From: Blastococcus saxobsidens
GTDB taxonomy: Bacteria; Actinomycetota; Actinomycetes; Mycobacteriales; Geodermatophilaceae
Length of the DNA stretch: 64,000 nucleotides
NCBI RefSeq assembly: GCF_010682065.1
Contig: NZ_JAAGWG010000008.1
Coordinates: 124,001 to 188,000 of the forward strand
Direction: 5' to 3'
Below the pieces are notes generated by a model, which made no database searches, was not told where the DNA came from, and saw nothing but the letters and a program-made list of their open reading frames with translations. Shown here in pieces: positions 58,888 to 64,000 of the stretch. Each line of letters opens with the position of its first letter. Positions within the stretch are counted from its first letter, which is position 1. The position numbers and the translations under genes were made by a program.

Positions 58888-58930
58888 CGTGGGATCTCCT
58901 GGAACGAGGGGGCGGTGCGAGCGGACGTGA

Positions 58931-60334
58931 TCAGCCCAGCGCGTTGATCTGGCCGGCCAGCCAGGTGGACTGGTTCTTCAGTGAGCTCAGCGCCGTCTCC
59001 ATGGCGGTGAACTGGCGGGTGAGGGTCTCGCGGCGCTTGTCCAGCCGCAGATCCCACGCGTCGATGCGGGCCTTGAGGTCCTTGGCCTGCGAGTCCTGGC
59101 CGTTGGCCAGGGAGACCAGGGTCCCGGTGGTGGAGTCGGAGGCGTTCTTCGCCACCTGCGCGAGGCGCCCGGCGATGCCGGTCACCGCCGCGACGTCGTC
59201 GGTCCCGCCGGGCACGCCGTCGGCACCGTTGGAGGCGGGGGTGCCGAGGATGATCCGCTTGGCCAGGTCGGGCTGCTCCTGGAGGGCGGTGACGAACTTC
59301 GACTTGTCGAAGCTGACCTTCCCGTCCTTGGTCAGCGAGAGGCCGACCACCGACGGCGCACCGCCGGGCCCGACGGCGGTGGACACCGCGTCGAGCAGCT
59401 GGCCGGTGAGCTGGCCGACCGAGAAGTCGCCCCGCAGCGCAGCGGTGCTGCCCTTGGCGTTGTTCGTGTAGTCCTTGACCGTGCTCACGGCGGCGTTCAC
59501 CGCGTCGACCAGCGCCTGGATCTGCCCGGCGACCGCGTCGTCGTTGTTGCCGACCGAGATGGTGACCGGGGCCGTGGAGTCGGCCTTGGTGACGGTGACC
59601 GACAGCCCGGGCATGAGGTCGGTGAAGGTGTTGGTCGAGGAGGAGGCGGTGAAGCCGTCGCCGAACTTGATCGAGGCGTCCTTGCCGGCGGCGAGGGTGG
59701 TGAAGCTCGACCCCGCGCTGATGTCGTCCTCGGTCGCGGTCTTCACGTAGAAGCTGCCGTCGGCACCGGATGTGGTGCTGGTCAGCTGCAGGGTGTACTT
59801 GTCGGTGCCGAGCTTGACGATGGAGGCGGTGACGCCCTTGCCGGCGTCGTTGATCGCCTTCGCCGCGTCGGTGAGGGTGGCACCCGCGGGGATGTCGATG
59901 GTGCCGGCCAGGCTGCCGTCGGAGCTCTTGCGGATCTCGATCGGCCAGGCCGGCTGGGCGGCGGACCGGGCGTCGGCCGTCGGCGAGCTCCAGGTGCTGG
60001 AGCTCATCTGAACGTGGGTCGAGGCCAGGCTCTCGACGGTGAAGGTGACCTTGCTGCCCGGGACGGCGGTGGCGGTGGCGGTGGCGGTGGCCGCGGAGCT
60101 GCTGCTCGACGCGGTGCGGGCGCTGGCCAGGGCCTCGGGGGTGAGCTTGGCGGCCGCGGTGGTGATCGCCAGGAAGGTCGTGTTGACGGTGCGGTAGGCC
60201 GAGGCGGCGTTGTTCGTGGCGGTCAGGCGGGTCTTCAGCGCTGCCTGCGACGCGCCCTCGGCGGAGACGAGCTTGTTGATCAGGTCCGTGGTGCCGAGTC
60301 CGGAGACCAGGCCGTCGACGCTCATGCCTGCCAT
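58931..60334 (-). CDS. fliD: Flagellar filament cap protein FliD
   Basis: This 467-residue protein has the HAP2 N-terminus SVDGLVSGLGTTDLINKLVSAEGASQAALKTRLTATNNAASAYRTVN and the C-terminal coiled end TRQFTAMETALSSLKNQSTWLAGQINAL. The middle region is Thr/Ser/Ala-rich. It caps the filament and folds incoming flagellin. AGGAGGA six bases before ATG 60334 gives a strong ribosome binding site. The fliC terminator lies just upstream, so fliD depends on read-through or an unseen promoter. Confidence 0.95.
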   Translation of the reverse strand: MAGMSVDGLVSGLGTTDLINKLVSAEGASQAALKTRLTATNNAASAYRTVNTTFLAITTAAAKLTPEALASARTASSSSSAATATATATAVPGSKVTFTVESLASTHVQMSSSTWSSPTADARSAAQPAWPIEIRKSSDGSLAGTIDIPAGATLTDAAKAINDAGKGVTASIVKLGTDKYTLQLTSTTSGADGSFYVKTATEDDISAGSSFTTLAAGKDASIKFGDGFTASSSTNTFTDLMPGLSVTVTKADSTAPVTISVGNNDDAVAGQIQALVDAVNAAVSTVKDYTNNAKGSTAALRGDFSVGQLTGQLLDAVSTAVGPGGAPSVVGLSLTKDGKVSFDKSKFVTALQEQPDLAKRIILGTPASNGADGVPGGTDDVAAVTGIAGRLAQVAKNASDSTTGTLVSLANGQDSQAKDLKARIDAWDLRLDKRRETLTRQFTAMETALSSLKNQSTWLAGQINALG

Positions 60335-60370
60335 GCGGTTCCTCCTGGTCTGCTTCGGGGGCGGGTGTGA

Positions 60371-60404
60371 GTGAGGGGGGAGGCCGCAGGGCCTCCCCCC
60401 TCAC
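60371..60404 (-). terminator. Strong terminator between fliC and fliD
   Basis: A perfect 15-bp stem (60371-60385 with 60390-60404) has loop GCAG. A second small hairpin CTGAGG/CCTCAG (60415-60430) lies between it and the fliC stop. Confidence 0.88.
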
Positions 60405-60444
60405 CCGGGTGGTGCTGAGGTCTTCCTCAGCTACTCAGCTGGGA

Positions 60445-61626
60445 TCAGCGGAGCAGCGAGAGGACACCCTGCGAGGCCTGGTTGGCCTGCGCGAGCATCG
60501 AGGTACCGGCCTGGGACAGGATCTGGTTCCGGGTGAACTGGACCATCTCCTGCGCCATGTCGGCGTCACGGATGCGGCTCTCCGACGCGGTCAGGTTCTC
60601 GACCGAGACGTTGAGGTTGTTGATCGTGTGGTCGAACCGGTTCTGCAGCGCACCCAGGTCGGCGCGCGTGGTCGAGACCGTCTTGATGGCCGCGTCGATG
60701 TCCTTCAGAGCCTTGGTGGCACCAGTGCTCTGGGTGAAGGTCAGCTGCTTGGTGGCCAGCTCGTCGGCCGTGAGGCCGTTCCCCGGGGTGGGGCCGGTGA
60801 ACACGAACGTGCCACCGGTGCCCGAGGCCGCCGTGACGTCCCCACCGAAGGTGTTGGTGAGGGCGGTGTTCAGGGCGGTCATGCGGGCGGCGCTACCGGC
60901 GGTGGCGTCGTAGCTGACCGACGACAGGTCCAGGGACTTGCCGTTGAGGGTCAGCGTGCCGTTCAGCTTGGCGAAGTCCTCGGCCAGGCCGGAGTTCGCC
61001 GTGGCGGCGGCAACGGTGACCGTGGCCGCGGTGTTGGAGGCCGAGGCCGACGTCGCCGCGACCGTGGTGGCGGTGATGCCCTGCGCGGTCTTGGTGACGT
61101 CCACGCCGCTGACACCCAGGCCGGAGGCACCCATGGCGGTGCTGATCTTGACCTGGATCTGCTCGCCGGCGTTGGCGCCGACCTGGAACTTGCCCTCGTA
61201 CTTGCCGTCGAGCAGCTTGGTGCCGTTGAAGGTCGTCGTGTCCGAGATGCGGGTCAGCTCGTTCTTGAGCTGGCTCATCTCCGACTGGATGTTCTTCTTG
61301 GCGTCGGCGTTCAGACCACCGTCGTTGCTGGCCTGGACCGTCAGGTCGCGCATGCGCTGGAGGATGCTGTGCGTCTCGGTGAGCGCACCTTCAGCGGTCT
61401 GCACGACCGACACGCCGTCCTGGGTGTTGCGGACGGCGACCTTGAGACCACCGATCTGGGAGCGCAGGCCCTCAGAGATGGCGAGACCGGCGGCGTCGTC
61501 GGCCGCGCGGTTGATGCGGAAGCCCGAGGAGAGCTTCTCGAGCGACTTGCTCATCTGGCCATCGGTGATGGACAGGTTGCGGTAAGCGTTGAGCGCCGCG
61601 ATGTTGTTGTTGACGCGCAGACCCAT
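60445..61626 (-). CDS. fliC: Flagellin FliC
   Basis: This 393-residue flagellin has the D0/D1 N-terminus LRVNNNIAALNAYRNLSITDGQMSKSLEKLSSGFRINRAADDAAGLAISEGLRSQ and the matching C-terminus SESRIRDADMAQEMVQFTRNQILSQAGTSMLAQANQASQGVLSLLR. The variable central part (about residues 175-310) is Thr/Ala/Ser-rich and could carry O-glycans. AAGGAGG six bases before ATG 61626 is a near-perfect ribosome binding site, and a sigma-28 promoter lies at 61697-61724. A glycosyltransferase gene lies directly upstream. Confidence 0.97.
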   Translation of the reverse strand: MGLRVNNNIAALNAYRNLSITDGQMSKSLEKLSSGFRINRAADDAAGLAISEGLRSQIGGLKVAVRNTQDGVSVVQTAEGALTETHSILQRMRDLTVQASNDGGLNADAKKNIQSEMSQLKNELTRISDTTTFNGTKLLDGKYEGKFQVGANAGEQIQVKISTAMGASGLGVSGVDVTKTAQGITATTVAATSASASNTAATVTVAAATANSGLAEDFAKLNGTLTLNGKSLDLSSVSYDATAGSAARMTALNTALTNTFGGDVTAASGTGGTFVFTGPTPGNGLTADELATKQLTFTQSTGATKALKDIDAAIKTVSTTRADLGALQNRFDHTINNLNVSVENLTASESRIRDADMAQEMVQFTRNQILSQAGTSMLAQANQASQGVLSLLR

Positions 61627-61696
61627 GGTGATCCTCCTTGGACGGGGTCGTACTGGGGGTTCCCGCTGCATCCGTGCTGCGGGCCGTGCATGGACT

Positions 61697-61724
61697 ACTA
61701 CGGCCGGGGGCCGGGGGGACTTGA
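61697..61724 (-). promoter_or_regulatory. Sigma-28 (FliA) type promoter for fliC
   Basis: On the minus strand TCAA (61721-61724), 16 bases, then GCCGTAGT (61697-61704). The layout is identical to the sites before flgB and flbD. The leader to ATG 61626 is about 65 bases. Confidence 0.65.
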
Positions 61725-61778
61725 GGCGAACGGGTCAGAAAATGACCCGTGTTCGTCAGATCGGGTGTGTCCCGCGCG

Positions 61779-62852
61779 TCACGCGTACCGGCGGCGGCTG
61801 CCGGCCCGGTTGTCCAGCGCCTGCTGCCAGGCGCCGACCCACAGGTCGACGGTGTGCTCGGTGAGGTGGGAGGCCAGCACCGTCTCGCGGGCGGCGATCG
61901 CCTGCTCCGTCCGGCGGTCGCGGTCGCGGATCAGCGAGGTGAGCGCCTTGGCCCAGTCCTTCGGCGACTTCGCGCGCCAGCCGAGGCCGAGCCGCTCGTA
62001 GTCGGCGGTGGCGGACCGGACGAACGGCACGCCCCGCGCGGCGTACTCCAGCGCCTTGAGCCAGCTCTTGCAGGTGTTGAACCGGTCGATGCGCAGCGGG
62101 GCGAGGCCGAGGTCGAAGTGCTCGCCGATCGCCCGGGTGTAGGCGTCCACGCCCTCCACCCACGGCACCTCGGCAGGCTCCTCGGACAGCCGCAGCCGCT
62201 CCCGGGCGTCACCCACCTGGCCGATCACGGTGAACCGGCTGCTCCCGCGAGTGGCGTCGAGCGCCTGCTGCAGGCCCGACCCCATCTCCTGCAGGTCGTA
62301 GGGGTGGCTGTACACGCTGCCGGTCCAGCCGACGGTGACGACGCCGGGCTCGCGCTCGTAGGCCGGCGGGAGCTCGGCGACGCGGCGCGGGACGGCGTTG
62401 GGCACGACCACACCGCGACGGTGCGGGGCGTACTCCTCCAGCAGCGCGGGCGTCGTCGTCGTCACCAGGTCGGCGGCGCGGGCGCACTCGGCGGCCTTGC
62501 GGCCCATGCCCTTGCGGACCAGCGCCTGGTGGGCGAGGTGCCCGTAGGGGACGGCGGAGAGCAGGTCGTCCATCTCGACGACGACGGCGACGCCCTTGGC
62601 CTGGAGGACCCGGATCGTCTGCAGCATGGCGTCGGTCTTGGGCAGCTGGAGGACCACGACGTCGGCGTCGCGGGCGTCGGCGTCGTACACCTCCGGCTCG
62701 CTGCCGTCGGTCGGCCGGGTCATCGTCGTGGTGATGCCGCGGGCGGTCTCGATCTCGATGCCGAGCCCGGCCTCCCTGATGGCCCGGACGGGCTCCCGGA
62801 CGCGGTAGTAGTCCTGGGCGTCCTGCCCGTTGTGCATCACTAGGACCTTCAT
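61779..62852 (-). CDS. Glycosyltransferase, probable flagellin modification
   Basis: This 357-residue protein has a GT-B-like layout. The N-terminal half is MKVLVMHNGQDAQDYYRVREP..., with DADVVVLQLPKTDAMLQTI. The C-terminal half has VVTVGWTGSVYSHPYDLQ, FDLGLAPLRIDRFNTCKSWLKALEYAARGVPFV and the acceptor/donor-like segment ending at YERLGLG, as in family 4-type glycosyltransferases. It sits between the sigma factor and flagellin genes on the same strand. Glycosylation of flagellin is therefore a reasonable inference, though the sugar and acceptor are unknown. Confidence 0.85.
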   Translation of the reverse strand: MKVLVMHNGQDAQDYYRVREPVRAIREAGLGIEIETARGITTTMTRPTDGSEPEVYDADARDADVVVLQLPKTDAMLQTIRVLQAKGVAVVVEMDDLLSAVPYGHLAHQALVRKGMGRKAAECARAADLVTTTTPALLEEYAPHRRGVVVPNAVPRRVAELPPAYEREPGVVTVGWTGSVYSHPYDLQEMGSGLQQALDATRGSSRFTVIGQVGDARERLRLSEEPAEVPWVEGVDAYTRAIGEHFDLGLAPLRIDRFNTCKSWLKALEYAARGVPFVRSATADYERLGLGWRAKSPKDWAKALTSLIRDRDRRTEQAIAARETVLASHLTEHTVDLWVGAWQQALDNRAGSRRRYA

Positions 62853-62918
62853 GAAGAGCAGACCTCTCAGGCGGGTGGCCCCTCGAGGGGCTGGAGTTCG
62901 TTCGGGAGTGCGGGGCGG

Positions 62919-63953
62919 TCAGGCGGGGCGGCGGGACGCCTCGTTCTCCGGCGTCAGCCAGCGGGCGCGCTGACGGGGGAGCGGCGGGGCCGTCGGAACG
63001 GCGGCCGGGGGAGTGGCAGCGGCCGGGGACGTGGCGGCGGCCGGGGCAGTGGCGGCTCCGGGACGGCCGGTCAGCCGCTCCAGGTAGCTGCGCTGCTGGT
63101 TGCGGGCCCGGACCCCGCCGGCGGCCGGCACCGGGGTGCCCTCCCAGATCTCGCCCATCGCGGCGTGCAGCAGGGTCAGCGCCCGCGCACGCATCTGCGA
63201 GACGCGCGACAGGGTGACCCCGAGGTCTTCCGCGATGTCGGTCAGGGATTCATCACCGAAGAAATTGCGCTCGATGACCTCGTCCAGGCGATCGGGCAGC
63301 GCGCGGATGGCCTCGTGCAGGTGGCGGGCCCGTTCGCCGCGCAGGAGTGCGCGCTCGGGCGACTCGCCGGTGTCGGGCAGGTCGAGGGAGGTGCCGTCCG
63401 GCCCGGACTCGGCGTCGATGCTCACCATGACGGCGCGGTGGACGTCGACCTGCAGGTGGTCGAGCTCGCTGCGCGGCACCCCGAGCCGGTCGGCCAGCTC
63501 CTCCCGCGTGGGGGGCCGGCCGAGGCTGATGGTCAGCGCGTCGGCGGCGGCGTCGGTGCGCCGCGCGGCCGCCCGCACCGATCGGCTCGCCCAGTCACCG
63601 GAGCGCAGCTCGTCGAGCACGGCGCCCTGCAGGCGGGCGAGTGCATAGGTGGCGAAGGAGGCGCCGGCCGTGGGATCGAAGCGGCGGGCGACCTCGACGA
63701 GGGCCACGTGCGCGCAGGACAGCAGGTCCTCGCGGCTGACGTGGCTGGGCAGCGAGATGCGCGAGGCCACCGCGTTGACGGCGAAGGCGGCCAGTGGCAG
63801 GTGCTCGGTCACGAGCGCATCCACCTCCGCCGGGGACCGCCCCGGGACCGGGGCGGGCACCCGGCCGTTCTGGGGTCGTTCACGCAGCGGCCGGTCGTGC
63901 GCGGACCGGTCACGCAGGGAACGCTCGGTCGCGAGGGATCGGACTGGGGTCAC
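62919..63953 (-). CDS. fliA: FliA/WhiG-type sigma-28 factor
   Basis: This 344-residue sigma factor has region 2 (HLPLAAFAVNAVASRISLPSHVSREDLLSCAHVALVEVARRFDPTAGASFATYALARLQGAVLDELRSGDW). Region 3 (RPPTREELADRLGVPRSELDHL) and region 4 (ALPDRLDEVIERNFFGDESLTDIAEDLGVTLSRVSQMRARAL) follow. It has a basic N-terminal extension of about 40 residues and an Ala-Pro-rich tail of about 70, making it longer than usual for the family. It should recognise the three TCAA-N16-GCCG sites in this locus. No anti-sigma gene (flgM) is visible here. Confidence 0.92.
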   Translation of the reverse strand: MTPVRSLATERSLRDRSAHDRPLRERPQNGRVPAPVPGRSPAEVDALVTEHLPLAAFAVNAVASRISLPSHVSREDLLSCAHVALVEVARRFDPTAGASFATYALARLQGAVLDELRSGDWASRSVRAAARRTDAAADALTISLGRPPTREELADRLGVPRSELDHLQVDVHRAVMVSIDAESGPDGTSLDLPDTGESPERALLRGERARHLHEAIRALPDRLDEVIERNFFGDESLTDIAEDLGVTLSRVSQMRARALTLLHAAMGEIWEGTPVPAAGGVRARNQQRSYLERLTGRPGAATAPAAATSPAAATPPAAVPTAPPLPRQRARWLTPENEASRRPA

Positions 63954-64000
63954 GTCCGTATCTCTCGGCGGGCCGGGGCGTGGTCGGCACCACCCGTCGG
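63954..64000. other. Right-edge spacer
   Basis: The last 47 bases lie upstream of the sigma-factor gene. I see no gene or clear promoter in them. Confidence 0.4.

Overview
The window is very GC-rich, almost devoid of TTA codons, and has many GTG starts and TGA stops. It carries a mycothiol-dependent enzyme (Mca), a DUF222-HNH endonuclease, AbiEi/DUF559-type and RNHCP proteins, and leaderless-type promoters (TAnnnT 6-7 nt before the start codon). Together these point to a motile high-GC actinobacterium. Geodermatophilaceae (Blastococcus, Geodermatophilus, Modestobacter) is my best guess, from family resemblance only.

Layout. 1-4600: a partial alpha/beta-hydrolase-like gene, an odd tRNA with a UAA anticodon and a short variable loop, a TetR/MMPL efflux pair with a clear operator, a small CxxC protein, and a Bax1-I family membrane protein. 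4600-33100: a housekeeping and accessory mosaic. It holds a DUF222-HNH endonuclease (ending in a TTA codon), thiolase, SGNH hydrolase, DUF2252 protein, GNAT acetyltransferase, MoxR-type AAA+/VWA pair, threonine dehydratase, two DrrAB-like ABC exporters, M3 peptidase, RNHCP protein, GreA, Mca, an AMIN-like exported protein, a conserved unknown, a geranylgeranyl-reductase-family flavoprotein, TrhA/hemolysin III divergent from a cis-prenyltransferase, a DUF885 metallopeptidase, PhoH2 (PIN-PhoH) and an AbiEi/DUF559 protein. A family of GGA-loop hairpins lies between several of these genes.

33161-63953: one uninterrupted flagellar locus, all on the minus strand. In transcription order: fliA-like sigma factor, glycosyltransferase, fliC, fliD, fliS, fliT-like, flgB, flgC, fliE, fliF, fliG, fliH, fliI, fliJ, a NlpC/P60-transglycosylase fusion, fliK, flgD, flgE, flbD, motA, motB, fliL, fliM, fliN, fliO, fliP, fliQ, fliR, flhB, flhA, an FlhF-like protein without a P-loop, and a small membrane protein. 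Most neighbours overlap by ATGA/GTGA. Three sites with the same TCAA-N16-GCCG architecture precede fliC, flgB and flbD and look like promoters for the encoded sigma-28 factor. No flgK, flgL, flgG, flgM, fliW, csrA or chemotaxis gene is in the window; they may lie beyond the right edge.

The most interesting items are the UAA class-I-like tRNA and the TTA codon nearby, the three matching sigma-28 sites, the degenerate FlhF with a giant low-complexity linker, the peptidoglycan-cleaving fusion inside the flagellar operon, and the dispersed hairpins with compensatory stem changes. Nothing here is a clearly new defence or mobile system; I saw no IS element, prophage or CRISPR array. Most of the coding complement is recognisable.
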